Assembly (NCBI GenBank): GCA_964236445.1
Contig: CAXSDR010000002.1
Coordinates: 10,773-74,772, forward strand
Direction: 5' to 3'
Source: CAXSDR01 sp964236445
Lineage (GTDB): Bacteria; Actinomycetota; Actinomycetes; Motilibacterales; Motilibacteraceae
DNA length: 64,000 nucleotides
Notes under the pieces: model-generated
Database searches by the model: none
Told to the model about the DNA's origin: nothing
The model's input: the letters and a program-made list of their open reading frames with translations, nothing else
Part shown: positions 34,960 through 43,433 of the stretch, one piece after another
Numbering within the stretch: position 1 is the first letter of the stretch
Layout of the letters: every line of letters starts with the position of its first letter
Translations under genes and position numbers: made by a program

Positions 34960-35040
34960 TTGGCCGCCGACCTCGCCTTGCGCGGGCACGAGCTGGTCGT
35001 GCTGAGCAGGCAGCCGCACGACGTGCGAGGTCCTGGCACG
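34960..35040 (+). pseudogene. short remnant of a TIGR01777-type epimerase
   Basis: About 25 codons read LAADLALRGHELVVLSRQPH, which matches the first Rossmann beta-alpha-beta of TIGR01777/DUF1731 sugar-nucleotide epimerases. Both the GGTGFLG dinucleotide loop upstream and the rest of the protein downstream are missing. It lies between the GNAT gene and DUF3145 in a 160-base gap. It is a probable deletion remnant, with low certainty because of its size. Confidence 0.3.
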
Positions 35041-35075
35041 GGCGGGCCTCGTGGCCGACTCGCTGGCGCGACGCG

Positions 35076-35594
35076 TCAGCCGGTGGCCTGGTGCAGCCAA
35101 CGGACGGGCGCGCCTTCGCCAGCCGAGCGGAATACCTCGAGCTCGTCGTCCCACGCTGTGCCTAGCAGCTGATGGATGGCCACGTCGAGCGGAAGGCTCC
35201 CCGCCATGGCCACGCGCAAGCGCTCCTCGCTCACGAGCACGTCACCGTGGCGGCCCATCGGCGCGCTGAACATCGCGAGCGCAGGCGTCCAGGCATAGCG
35301 CTCACCGTCGGCGTGGGCGCTGGGATCCTCGGTGACCTCGAACCGGATGACGCGGCAGGCGCGCAGCGCGGAGGCGAGCTTGGCACCGCTGCCGGGCTCT
35401 GCCGTCCATGACAGCTCGGCGCGCATGAGACCTGGGGCCGCCGGCTGGGGGGCCCAGGTGAGGTCGGCGCGTACGCCCAGCACGCCGGCGACGGCCCATT
35501 CGACATGGGGGCACACCGCTGCCGGCGAGGAATGCACGAGCACGACGCCGCGCGTGAGCGCAGACGCCGTGAGGCGGAGCGGGCCGTCAACCAT
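35076..35594 (-). CDS. DUF3145 family protein
   Basis: 172 residues from the ATG at 35594, preceded by GGAGGA at a good distance. It has the family pattern: ALTRGVVLVHSSPAAVCPHV, EWAVAGVLGVRADLTW, then FEVTEDPSAHADGERYAWTP and LPLDVAIHQLLGTAWDDELE. The function is unknown. It is nearly always close to the fab operon in Actinobacteria, so a link to lipid metabolism is suspected from context only. Confidence 0.9.
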   Translation of the reverse strand: MVDGPLRLTASALTRGVVLVHSSPAAVCPHVEWAVAGVLGVRADLTWAPQPAAPGLMRAELSWTAEPGSGAKLASALRACRVIRFEVTEDPSAHADGERYAWTPALAMFSAPMGRHGDVLVSEERLRVAMAGSLPLDVAIHQLLGTAWDDELEVFRSAGEGAPVRWLHQATG

Positions 35595-35805
35595 CAGTTC
35601 CTCCAGGCAGGTCGATGAACGCCTTCCCCAGCGACTCGACCGACGGAGGTCCGATGATGTGGACCCTTGCAGGGACATCATGCCCCACAATTGGCTAGAC
35701 GCACTAGGGCTGAAGTCCCGGGTCCTAACTGCCGATGTGGTGGCGTCGGCCCGCACAAAGGCAGCGGTCGCCGGCTCGTCGGGATCTCGGGAGGAGGCAC
35801 GCACC

Positions 35806-36231
35806 GTGGAAGACCCCGAGCTGCTGCTCGCCGAGGCCTACGACGAGGGATTCGTCAGCGAGGTGATCCGTCCCGCGGCGATCGTGCCTGAGCACTCGGC
35901 CCGCGCTGTGCTCGTCGAGCTCGCCCTGCGCGACGTCCAGAACGGCGGGCCGTGGCGGTCCGAGCCGACGTTGTGGAGCCGCTACGACCGGCCGTGGGCG
36001 GGCCCGGGATCGCCCGGCGACGCTCAGCTCATCGGCACCATCCAGGTGGCCTACGGCACGCCGACGCGCTACGAGATCACGATCTACCGCGTGAGCATCA
36101 CGCGTCAGGCCACCGAAGACGGCTGGACCGTCGAGAACCTCTGCGACGAGGCGCTCGGCTTCGGCGGCCTCGATCTCGCGCGATGCCCCCGCGCGGCGTT
36201 GCTCGCGGTGCCCCGTCCCTTCCAGTTCTAG
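35806..36231 (+). CDS. conserved hypothetical protein
   Basis: 141 residues from the GTG at 35806, with GGAGG 9 bases upstream. The frame is open much further upstream but that part looks like antisense of DUF3145. The visible features are an acidic helix (EDPELLLAEAYDEGFVSEVI), a strand run (LIGTIQVAYGTPTRYEITIY) and an ending CPRAALLAVPRPF. No known domain is recognised. Its 3' end overlaps the convergent VWA gene by 4 bases. Confidence 0.6.
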   Translation: MEDPELLLAEAYDEGFVSEVIRPAAIVPEHSARAVLVELALRDVQNGGPWRSEPTLWSRYDRPWAGPGSPGDAQLIGTIQVAYGTPTRYEITIYRVSITRQATEDGWTVENLCDEALGFGGLDLARCPRAALLAVPRPFQF

Positions 36232-37175
36232 GGCAGCCGGGCGAACCACACGAGTGAGGCGAGCGCGGCCAGCAGTGCCACGAGCAGGCCCGCGCCGATG
36301 AACCGGTCCGACACCTCGCGCAGCTCCTTGCGGTAGCCCACCGACTGGCCGATGTCGTTGTAGGCCCGACTCAGCTGAGACCTCGACTCGGCGGTGTAGG
36401 CATGGCCGCCTGTCGCTTCGGCAAGCGCTTTGAGCTGATCGACATCGACCGGGACCGGGATGCGCTCGCCCTGCAGGGTCACCACACCGTCCGCGGTGCC
36501 GTAGGCGATCGTCGACACGGGCACGCCTGCCTTCGTGGCCGCTGCGGCCGCCACGTCCGGCGTACGCCCCACGGTGTTGGTGCCGTCGGACATCAGGACG
36601 ATGCGCGCAGGCGGCCGCTTGCCGCCCGTGCCCAGACTGGCGCCGTCGATCGAGGCCAGCGACGCGAAGACGGCCTCGCCGATCGCGGTGCTCGGGCCGA
36701 GCTGCAAGGCGTCGATGCCGGCCTTGAGCGCGGCATGGTCCACCGTCGGTGCCACGACAACGCTCGCTGAGCCGTTGAAGGCGACGAGCCCGACGTTGAA
36801 CGTCTTGGGAAGCTCGTCGACGAACGACGTGGCGGCCTCCTTGGCACCTGCCAGTCGCGACGGCGAGACGTCGTCGGCCTCCATCGACAGTGACGTGTCG
36901 ATGGCGACGACGACCGTGGCCTCCTCGCGAGGCACCCGGGTCGTCGCCTGAGGCCGCGCAAAGCCCAGGACGAGCAAGGCCATCATGACGAGGAACAGCG
37001 CGGGCGGCACGTGACGGCGAAAACCCGGGCGGCGGGGGGCAACCTTGTCGAGCAACGCCAGATTCGTGAATCGCACTGCATAGGTGCGGCGTCGGAGCTG
37101 CGCGAGGACGTAGAGCACGACCAGCACGGGGACGGCCGCGAGCCAGAACAGCTTGCCAGGGTCGAGGAAGTGCAT
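36228..37175 (-). CDS. BatA-like VWA-domain membrane protein
   Basis: 315 residues from the ATG at 37175. Two N-terminal membrane helices (LFWLAAVPVLVVLYVLA and PPALFLVMMALLVLGFA) are followed by a von Willebrand A domain with the MIDAS motif IDTSLSMEADD and a second metal-site segment (LMSDGTNTVGRTPD). The last helix (IGAGLLVALLAALASLVWFA) anchors the C-terminus. With MoxR and DUF58 it forms the aerotolerance-like Bat set, which is thought to chaperone or assemble envelope complexes. Its start shares bases with the DUF58 stop (TGATG). Confidence 0.9.
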   Translation of the reverse strand: MHFLDPGKLFWLAAVPVLVVLYVLAQLRRRTYAVRFTNLALLDKVAPRRPGFRRHVPPALFLVMMALLVLGFARPQATTRVPREEATVVVAIDTSLSMEADDVSPSRLAGAKEAATSFVDELPKTFNVGLVAFNGSASVVVAPTVDHAALKAGIDALQLGPSTAIGEAVFASLASIDGASLGTGGKRPPARIVLMSDGTNTVGRTPDVAAAAATKAGVPVSTIAYGTADGVVTLQGERIPVPVDVDQLKALAEATGGHAYTAESRSQLSRAYNDIGQSVGYRKELREVSDRFIGAGLLVALLAALASLVWFARLP

Positions 37176-38137
37176 CACGGGGCCGTCGCGGCTTCCGCAC
37201 GCGGCCGGGCAGCATTGCGGAACCTGCGTCGAGCCATGGCGAACCGCGCCAGGTCGTCGACCCAGTCGCGGTCTGTCCGCAGCTGTACGTGGGAGACGCC
37301 GGCCCTGCGCGCGGCATGACGGATCGTGGCGCGCTGCTCCGACGCGGCGTCGGCATAGCGTTGGCGAAGGCGACGGCTCCCGGTCCACACCTCACGTCGG
37401 CGGCCCGTCTCGGGGTCGACGACGGCGAGCAGCCCGACGTCCGGCAGCTCGAGCTCTCGCGGGTCGACGATCTCCATGGCGAGCACCTCGTGGCGCGTGG
37501 CGAGGCGCCGCAGCTCTTTTTCCCATGCGGCGACGTCCTCGTCGAGGAAGTCGCTCACGACGACGACCAGGCCGCGGCGCGACGCGTGCCGTGACCCTTC
37601 ATGGAGCAGGTCGGCGAGACCTGTGCCGTGTGACCCAGCCACCGTGCGCGGCAGCTCACCCAGCCGCCGCAGCAGTGCGAGCAGGGGTCCTCGACCGGTG
37701 CGCGCCGGCCAGCGCGTGATCTCTCCCCCTCCGCCGACGTATGCCGCCAGCCGGTTGCCAGAACGCTGAGTCAGGAATCCCACTGCGGCCACTGCGGCCA
37801 CGGCGAGATCACGCTTCTCCATGAGCGCTGTGCCGAAGTCCATGCTGGGCGACGCGTCCACGATGACTGTCGTGACCAGCTCGTGGTCGGCGACGAGGTC
37901 GCGGACGTGGGGCTGCGACGTACGCGCCGTGACGGCCCAGTCCATGCGCCTGACGTCGTCCTCGCCGGGTCGGTAGGCACGTGACTCGGCCGGCTCGCTG
38001 CCGACGCCGGGCAGCAGTCCCAGGTGCTGGCCGTGGAGCAGACCCTCGAGGCGTCTCGTCACCGTGAGCTCGAGACGTCGCAGGGACGCCTCACGCGACA
38101 CCGCAGTCGACACCGCGGGCGCCAGGACAGCCCTCAC
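37175..38137 (-). CDS. DUF58 domain protein
   Basis: 320 residues. The DUF58 core is visible as SRAYRPGEDDVRRMDWAVTA followed by HELVTTVIVDASPSMDFGTA, and a later VVSDFLDEDVAAWEKEL segment. No membrane helix is present, so this is the soluble form. It is the middle gene of the moxR-DUF58-VWA operon; its start is 3 bases from the end of moxR. Its exact role is unknown, but MoxR-type ATPases work with such proteins to assemble or activate other proteins. Confidence 0.9.
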   Translation of the reverse strand: MRAVLAPAVSTAVSREASLRRLELTVTRRLEGLLHGQHLGLLPGVGSEPAESRAYRPGEDDVRRMDWAVTARTSQPHVRDLVADHELVTTVIVDASPSMDFGTALMEKRDLAVAAVAAVGFLTQRSGNRLAAYVGGGGEITRWPARTGRGPLLALLRRLGELPRTVAGSHGTGLADLLHEGSRHASRRGLVVVVSDFLDEDVAAWEKELRRLATRHEVLAMEIVDPRELELPDVGLLAVVDPETGRRREVWTGSRRLRQRYADAASEQRATIRHAARRAGVSHVQLRTDRDWVDDLARFAMARRRFRNAARPRAEAATAP

Positions 38138-39180
38138 GCGGTGTCCTGCCGCGGGTGGTGCAGCGTCTCCTGGGGCCGGAACACGACGGTGTCCTCCCCG
38201 CTCGGCCCGTGCTGCTGCGGCGACACGTGCGGCGGCGCGACTGCGCCGAGGATGCGGCGCACGACGGCCTCGGGCTCGATGCCGTCGGCGATCGCGTCGA
38301 AGCTGACGACGAGGCGGTGGGGCAGCACGTCCGGTGCCACGTCGGCGACGTCGCCGGGCAGCACGTAGTCGCGGCCACGCAGCAGCGCCAGGGCGCGACC
38401 AGCAGCAACCAGACCGAGGCTCGCGCGCGGTGACGCTCCATAGGCGAGGGCATCGCCGATGTCACCCATGCCGTAGGCGCCGAGGTCGCGGGTGGCGAGA
38501 ACGAGCCGGACGGCGTACTCCGCCACGGCGTTGTGCACGAAGACCCGGTCGCTCTGCGCCTGGAGCTCCAGCAGCTTCTCGGGCGACAGGACCTGGTGCG
38601 CGACGGGGGGCGAGACGCCCATCCGCTGCACGATGGCGAGCTCCTCGGCACCAGTGGGATAGGGCACGTTGACCTTCATCAGGAAGCGGTCGCGCTGCGC
38701 CTCGGGAAGGGCATAGACACCCTCGCTCTCGATCGGGTTCTGCGTCGCGAGCACGAGGAAGGGCGCGGGAACGGCATGGCTGACGCCACCGAGGCTGACC
38801 TGTCGTTCGGCCATCACCTCGAGCAGGGCCGACTGCACTTTGGCGGGCGCCCGGTTGATCTCGTCGGCCAGCACGAAGTTCGCGAACACAGGGCCCAGCT
38901 CGACGTCGAAGCCCTCGATGGACGGACGGTAGATGCGCGTTCCGATCACGTCGCTGGGCACCAGGTCGGGCGTGAACTGCACCCGCGCGAACGTGCCGCC
39001 GACAGCACGCGCGAGCGTGGACACAGCGAGGGTCTTCGCGACGCCGGGGACACCTTCGAGCAGGCAGTGCCCACGGGCGAGCAGGGCCACCATCAGGCGC
39101 TCGACCATGCGGTCCTGCCCGACGATGACCCGCTTGACCTCGAACATCGTGCGCTCGAGAAGCTTGCTCGACTCGCTCAC
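38134..39180 (-). CDS. MoxR-family AAA+ ATPase
   Basis: 348 residues from the GTG at 39180, with GGAGGGGG about 5 bases upstream. Walker A is GVPGVAKT (Ala before Lys, as in many MoxR proteins), Walker B is FVLADEINRAP, the sensor is in LVLATQNPIESEG and the arginine finger in YALPEAQRDRFLM. MoxR ATPases act as metal-insertion or folding chaperones together with VWA proteins, and both partners lie just downstream. The 162-base gap to the divergent response regulator holds a 15-bp tandem repeat. Confidence 0.93.
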   Translation of the reverse strand: MSESSKLLERTMFEVKRVIVGQDRMVERLMVALLARGHCLLEGVPGVAKTLAVSTLARAVGGTFARVQFTPDLVPSDVIGTRIYRPSIEGFDVELGPVFANFVLADEINRAPAKVQSALLEVMAERQVSLGGVSHAVPAPFLVLATQNPIESEGVYALPEAQRDRFLMKVNVPYPTGAEELAIVQRMGVSPPVAHQVLSPEKLLELQAQSDRVFVHNAVAEYAVRLVLATRDLGAYGMGDIGDALAYGASPRASLGLVAAGRALALLRGRDYVLPGDVADVAPDVLPHRLVVSFDAIADGIEPEAVVRRILGAVAPPHVSPQQHGPSGEDTVVFRPQETLHHPRQDTA

Positions 39181-39210
39181 GTCTCCCCCTCCACTGCTGC
39201 TGGCACCTAT

Positions 39211-39255
39211 TGCTGTCTGCACCGCTGCTGTCTGCACCGCTGCTGTCTGCACCGC
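39211..39255. repeat. three tandem copies of a 15-bp unit in the moxR/response-regulator promoter region
   Basis: The unit TGCTGTCTGCACCGC occurs at 39211, 39226 and 39241 without change. It lies between two divergent starts (39180 and 39343), where copy number could affect promoter spacing or regulator binding. No coding frame of a known protein uses it. Confidence 0.85.
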
Positions 39256-39342
39256 TGCCGAGGACCAGAGAAGCGCAGCCGGTCGAAAGGTTCCGTAAAG
39301 CACGGCTGCCCAGAACCAGCCTGTCCAACGTACGGTGCCCGC

Positions 39343-40035
39343 ATGCGACTTCTCGTGGTCGAGGACGAAGAGGACCTTGCTGGTGCACTGCGTGTGGGCC
39401 TCGTACGCGCGGGCTACGCCGTCGACCTGGCAGCCACGGTGGCGCAGGCGGAGGAGCGGCTGGCGGTCAATGCCTACGACCTGGTCGTCCTCGATCTCAA
39501 CCTCCCTGACGGTGACGGCCTGGACATCCTGCGGTCCGTCAGGTCCGGCGACCTGGCTTCCCAGAGCGGGGCGGACGCCCGGGTGCTGCTGCTGACGGCT
39601 CGGGCTGCTCTTGAACACCGGGTGCGCGGGTTGGACGCCGGTGCCGATGACTATCTCGTGAAACCGTTCGCTGTCGAAGAGCTGCTGGCCCGGGTGAGGG
39701 CGTTGCTGCGACGGGAGACGGCAGGCGGTGACGTGGTCCTGCGGGTCGGCGGGCTCATCCTGGACACGGCGCGGCGCAGCGCGCTGCGCGACGGACGGGA
39801 GCTGCGCCTGACCAACAAGGAGCTGGGAGTGCTCGAATACCTCATGAGCCGCCCCGGACATGTGGTGTCGAGCGAAGAGCTGCTCGAGCACGTCTGGGAC
39901 GAGAATGCCGATCCCTTCACCCAGACGGTCCGCGTCACCGTCGGGACACTGCGCCGCAAGCTCACCCCCGATGGGGATCCGCAGCTGCTGGAGACCCTTG
40001 TGGGACAGGGCTACCGGCTGCGGACGACATCGTGA
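39343..40035 (+). CDS. response regulator, OmpR/PhoB type
   Basis: 230 residues from the ATG at 39343. The receiver has Glu7-Asp8, phosphoacceptor Asp51 in LVVLDLNLPDGDG, Thr in LLTARAA and Lys in YLVKPFAVEEL. The winged-helix DNA-binding domain is at residues 130-228 (LTNKELGVLEYLMSRPGHVV, FTQTVRVTVGTLRRKL, VGQGYRLR). The kinase starts 4 bases before its stop (GTGA overlap). It is probably autoregulated through the repeat-containing upstream region, but this is a guess. Confidence 0.93.
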   Translation: MRLLVVEDEEDLAGALRVGLVRAGYAVDLAATVAQAEERLAVNAYDLVVLDLNLPDGDGLDILRSVRSGDLASQSGADARVLLLTARAALEHRVRGLDAGADDYLVKPFAVEELLARVRALLRRETAGGDVVLRVGGLILDTARRSALRDGRELRLTNKELGVLEYLMSRPGHVVSSEELLEHVWDENADPFTQTVRVTVGTLRRKLTPDGDPQLLETLVGQGYRLRTTS

Positions 40036-41273
40036 AGACCTCGGTTCCCATGTGGGTGCGGACTGTCAGGTTCCGCCTCACGGTCACCTACAGCGCACTG
40101 CTCTTCGGGCTTGCCGCGATGGTCGTCGGCGTGATCTACATGGCCGTACGCCGCCACCTCAACGCCTCACCGGTGTCGGCCCGCTATCTCGACGTCTATG
40201 GCTATGGACCACCGGGCGACTTCACCCCGACGCCAGGCTTGCGGCTCGCCGACGTGGAGACCGTCGAGCGCTGGTCCACCGCGCAGACGCTGAACACCCT
40301 GCGCTCCTACTCGCTGTGGGCCCTGCTTCTGCTGTTCGTCCTGAGCCTCGGCATCGGCTGGTGGCTGTCGGGGCGGGCCCTCGCACCGGTGGATCGCATC
40401 ACCAGGACCGCGCGCGAGATCTCTGCGACCGACCTGACCCGTCGCATCCATCTCACCGGCCCCGACGACGAGCTGCGGCGCCTCGCCGACACCATCGACG
40501 ACATGCTCGACCGGCTCGGCGGCGCCTTCGACGCCCAGCGCCAGCTCGTCGATGATGCGTCGCACGAGCTTCGCAACCCGCTCGCCATCATCCAGGCCAA
40601 CGTCGAGACGGTGCTCGCCCGCGACGACTCCAGCACTCAGGAACGTGAGCGCGCGGCCGCCGTGGTCAGCCGGGCCAGTGCGCGCATGACGCGGTTGGTC
40701 GACGACCTCCTCGCAACAGCACGGCGGGCCGGTCCGTCTTTCGTCGAGTCCGACGTCGACATCGCTCAGCTCGGCCGTGAGGCCCTCGACGAGCAGGAGC
40801 TCGTCGCCCTCGAATCGCAGGTGCTGCTGCGGTCCGGGCTTCCCGACGGCATCATCGTCAACGGTGACCGCGACGCGTTGCGCCGGGCGCTCGGCAATCT
40901 GCTCAGCAACGCGGTGAGGTTCAGCCCCACAGGGTGCGAGGTGCTGCTCGCGGCGGGGCGTACGGGCGACTGGGCCTGGCTCGGCGTCCGTGACGCCGGC
41001 CCCGGGATCGCCGACACGGACCAGCTGCGTGTCTTCGACCGCTTCTACCGTGTCGCGCGCCGGGCGCGCCACGACGGGCACGCGGGCCTCGGGCTGGCGA
41101 TCGTCCGCCAGATCGTCGAGAGCCACGGCGGCTGCGTCGGGGTGCACAGCACTCCTGGAACAGGGAGCACGTTCGTCATCTGGCTGCCGGTGCGCGACCG
41201 CTCCCCCGACGGGTTGCCCGCACCCGTGGCGAGCGACCCGCTCGGTCACCGGTTCGCTGCGCCGAACGGGTGA
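40032..41273 (+). CDS. sensor histidine kinase, EnvZ/PhoR-like
   Basis: 413 residues from a GTG start. Two membrane helices (residues 17-40 and 92-113) flank a short outside loop of about 50 residues. They are followed by a HAMP domain (SGRALAPVDRITRTAREISA), HisKA with His178 in DDASHELRNPLA, and HATPase with N box LGNLLSNAVRF, G1 VRDAGPGI and G2 GHAGLGLAIV. It phosphorylates the regulator encoded just upstream. The small sensor loop leaves the signal unknown. Confidence 0.93.
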   Translation: MKTSVPMWVRTVRFRLTVTYSALLFGLAAMVVGVIYMAVRRHLNASPVSARYLDVYGYGPPGDFTPTPGLRLADVETVERWSTAQTLNTLRSYSLWALLLLFVLSLGIGWWLSGRALAPVDRITRTAREISATDLTRRIHLTGPDDELRRLADTIDDMLDRLGGAFDAQRQLVDDASHELRNPLAIIQANVETVLARDDSSTQERERAAAVVSRASARMTRLVDDLLATARRAGPSFVESDVDIAQLGREALDEQELVALESQVLLRSGLPDGIIVNGDRDALRRALGNLLSNAVRFSPTGCEVLLAAGRTGDWAWLGVRDAGPGIADTDQLRVFDRFYRVARRARHDGHAGLGLAIVRQIVESHGGCVGVHSTPGTGSTFVIWLPVRDRSPDGLPAPVASDPLGHRFAAPNG

Positions 41274-41289
41274 ACCACCGCGCGAGTCG

Positions 41290-41329
41290 AATGACATCCC
41301 TGTCATTAGGCCGTCTGCGCTCGTAGGTT
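41290..41329 (+). promoter_or_regulatory. promoter with overlapping inverted repeat before a small gene
   Basis: AATGACA-TCCC-TGTCATT (41290-41307) is a perfect 7-bp inverted repeat. Its right end TGTCAT lies 17 bases before TAGGTT (41324-41329), a plausible -35/-10 pair. The ATG at 41336 is 7 bases after the -10 element, which fits a leaderless transcript. A repressor binding the repeat would cover the -35 region. Confidence 0.45.
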
Positions 41330-41335
41330 CGCGAC

Positions 41336-41545
41336 ATGAACTCCCTCGCCGCTGTCGTGGACACCGCCCCCGTGCACCCCGTCATGACCGCCCTGGGTCG
41401 CGGCGTGCCCCTGACACTGCTCTACGACCTGTTCGAGCGGCCGTCGTCGTTGGGCCTGCTCGAGAGCGAGCGGGAAGACCCGTGGCTGGAGCGGCTGGCG
41501 TACGAAGTGCAGACGAGCCGTCGTGGGGCACGCCTCACGGGCTGA
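41336..41545 (+). CDS. small hypothetical protein
   Basis: 69 residues (MNSLAAVVDTAPVHPVMTAL), with a central RGVPLTLLYDLFERPSSLGL segment and a charged C-terminus. No domain is recognised, but short proteins of this shape (HP-x-RGVPLTLLxDL) occur in other Actinobacteria as I recall them. The good promoter and leaderless arrangement support it being expressed. Confidence 0.5.
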   Translation: MNSLAAVVDTAPVHPVMTALGRGVPLTLLYDLFERPSSLGLLESEREDPWLERLAYEVQTSRRGARLTG

Positions 41546-41853
41546 GCGGCTGACCTCGGTCAGAGGAGCAAAGTTCTCTCCAGCGCGAGGTCGGCTCTCA
41601 GGTCAGTCGGTTCCGGGATCACCAGTCGGAGACCCTGCTCAGGCACGAGGTGCTCGCGACGCTCGTCGTAGCGGCGTCGCGGCGCACCACGATGTCGCCG
41701 AGGTCGAGGACGCAAGTCTCGTCGCTCTCGCTGCGCGGGCTCACGCGTTCGGAAATGCCAGGGGCTCAACCGGCCTGAAGGCGGTGGCGGCATTGATCGG
41801 CCTGCAGGGCGGATCGACCTGCACAACGCGTAAGGCTAGACTAACGTATCCGG
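41546..41853. other. 308-base stretch without a convincing gene
   Basis: A minus-strand reading near 41560-41690 contains RYDERREHLVPEQGLRLVI, which recalls the C-terminus of DUF559-type endonuclease-like proteins found next to HNH or abortive-infection genes. No start and no upstream domain can be found. I see no terminator. It may be a decayed gene. Confidence 0.3.
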
Positions 41854-42174
41854 GTGACCGACGCTCTCTCTGCAGCAGCCGAGCCGACCAGGCGGCGTCT
41901 GCTGCAGCTGCTGGCGGCCGGCCCCCGGACGGTCAGCGAGCTGTCCGAGCACTTCACGGTCACCCGGCCGGCGATCTCCCAGCACCTCGCGGTCCTGGCT
42001 GCCGCCGGACTCGTGACCGCCCGCAAGGACGGTCGGCAGCGCTTCTACAGCGTCGTTCCCGCCGGCATCACCGAGTTGAGGGCCGAGATCGACCGCTTCT
42101 GGAGCAACGAGCTCGACCTCCTGGTGGACGACGCCACCAGGAGGGCCCACCTAACTGCAGAGGAACCTCACTGA
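41854..42174 (+). CDS. ArsR-family transcriptional regulator
   Basis: 106 residues from a GTG start. The winged HTH is complete: AAEPTRRRLLQLLAAGPRTV, ELSEHFTVTRPAISQHLAVL and the wing VTARKDGRQRFYSV. There are no Cys metal ligands, so it belongs to the SRPBCC-linked ArsR group (SdpR/PaaX-like) rather than the metal sensors. It lies directly before, and almost overlaps, an SRPBCC-type gene, the usual partner. Confidence 0.9.
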   Translation: MTDALSAAAEPTRRRLLQLLAAGPRTVSELSEHFTVTRPAISQHLAVLAAAGLVTARKDGRQRFYSVVPAGITELRAEIDRFWSNELDLLVDDATRRAHLTAEEPH

Positions 42175-42915
42175 TGGACATCGAGAAGTCCGCCCTCCTG
42201 CCCGTCTCCGCCGACGAGGCGTTCGCGCTCATCACGGAGCCTGACCGCCTGCGACGCTGGCTGGCTGTGTCCGCCCGGGTGGATCTGCGCGCCGGCGGGA
42301 GTTCCGGTGGACCTTGACGCCCATGGCAGTCGCGAGCGGCACCGTTGTCGAGATCGACCCGGCCGGCGGATCGTGCTGGGCTTCGCCTTCGAGGGGGCGA
42401 CCGACTCGCGTAGCGACACCTTGACCATCACGATCGAGCCCGCCGCAGACGAGCTCAGCGCCTCGACGCCCTGCACCGACTTCACCGTCGGCGAGCTCGA
42501 GACACACCTACTGACGTCGCTGACCTCCTTGACCGGTCTTGCGGGCGGAACGATCGCGCCGGCACCCGCCGCGGTCCTCGAGTCGCGGCTCGCCGAGGCG
42601 GCCCGACAGGCGGTGGAGACCTGGATGGAGCGGGGGCTCGAGGGCACGGTGCAGGCCGGGCCGGACGAGCTGCGGGCGACCGACATCGCGAGCATCCTGT
42701 CCGTGGAGTTCCTGGTGCACGCCTGGGACTTCGCCTCAGCCACGGGGCAGAAGCTCACCGTGTCCGACGAGGTCGCGAGCTATGTCCTCGGGCTCGCAGA
42801 GCAGATCGTGACGCCCGAGCTGCGCAGGAGCGCAGGCTTCGACCCCGCGATCCCGGTGAGCGCAGATGCACCTGCCCTCGACAGGCTCCTCGCCTTCTCG
42901 GGCCGCACCGCCTGA
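42174..42915 (+). pseudogene. broken SRPBCC + TIGR03086 (maleylpyruvate isomerase-like) fusion gene
   Basis: The start MDIEKSALLPVSADEAFALI is SRPBCC. One base is lost near 42301, after which FRWTLTPMAVASGTVVEIDP continues in the next frame. Another base is lost near 42350, and GRRIVLGFAFEGATDSRSDT continues in the third frame. From codon about 110 the frame (STPCTDFTVGELETHLLTSL onward) is the C-terminal part of a mycothiol-dependent maleylpyruvate isomerase-like (TIGR03086) protein. Natural SRPBCC-TIGR03086 fusions exist, but about 80 residues between the two parts are missing here. The gene is therefore damaged at three places. Confidence 0.7.
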
Positions 42916-42929
42916 CGCCGTGCGCGCGT

Positions 42930-43049
42930 CATGGGAACCGGCGCGCGACTTCTGTCTGCGTCGAGCGTGTCGTGTCCGAGCCGCTGGAGGGCGCGAGCCA
43001 GCTCGGTCCTTCCGGATCCCGGGTTGCCGGTGATCAGGAGCACGGCCAT
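42930..43049 (-). pseudogene. fragment of a P-loop kinase-like gene
   Basis: Forty codons read MAVLLITGNPGSGRTELARA, then LQRLGHDTLDADRSRAPVP. This is the opening of an adenylate-kinase-like P-loop protein in which the invariant Lys of GKS/T is Arg. After about 40 codons the match ends. It overlaps nothing else and lies downstream of the broken SRPBCC gene on the other strand. Confidence 0.45.
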
Positions 43050-43398
43050 GGTCTCTGCAGCCTGCCAGGGTGGCCGGCCGCTGTCGACGTGGGGCTTGTC
43101 TTCGATATCGACACCACGGATCGACGTCGTCCACCACGAGGCTGCCGATCGACCGTGCTACGGCGTGGAGATGCTGTCTTCGGAAATGTGTGCGCCAAGG
43201 GCTCCTCTCGGAGCCCCGGACCGCGGAATGGGCTCGCGCACGTGAAACGGCGGCCCGGGGGGTCACGGGGCCCTCGGTATTCAGGAGAGACAAATACAGT
43301 GGCGCTTTGGACACTCAGAGCAACCAGGGGACGTGTCCTTGGTCTTTCGCGATGCCCAAGAATCGATACCGAGGAAGTTGACAAGCCTGAATTGACCA
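43050..43398. other. 349-base region without a recognisable gene
   Basis: Short frames exist on both strands but none has a protein-like pattern or a good ribosome-binding site. The base composition falls toward the right, where the HNH gene promoter begins. Confidence 0.5.
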
Positions 43399-43427
43399 TT
43401 GCACCACTCATGCGCTTTTGCTAAGAT
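43399..43427 (+). promoter_or_regulatory. sigma-70-type promoter of the DUF222-HNH gene, probably leaderless
   Basis: TTGCAC (43399-43404), a 17-base spacer and TAAGAT (43422-43427) fit a housekeeping promoter well. The ATG at 43434 is 7 bases after the -10 element, so transcription would begin at or next to the start codon. No ribosome-binding site precedes the ATG, which agrees with leaderless translation. Confidence 0.65.
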
Positions 43428-43433
43428 TCGAAC

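Noticed and set aside
41560..41826. Minus-strand 88-codon frame as a DUF559-type endonuclease gene
   Set aside because: Only a short C-terminal stretch recalls the family, and no start or catalytic region is present.
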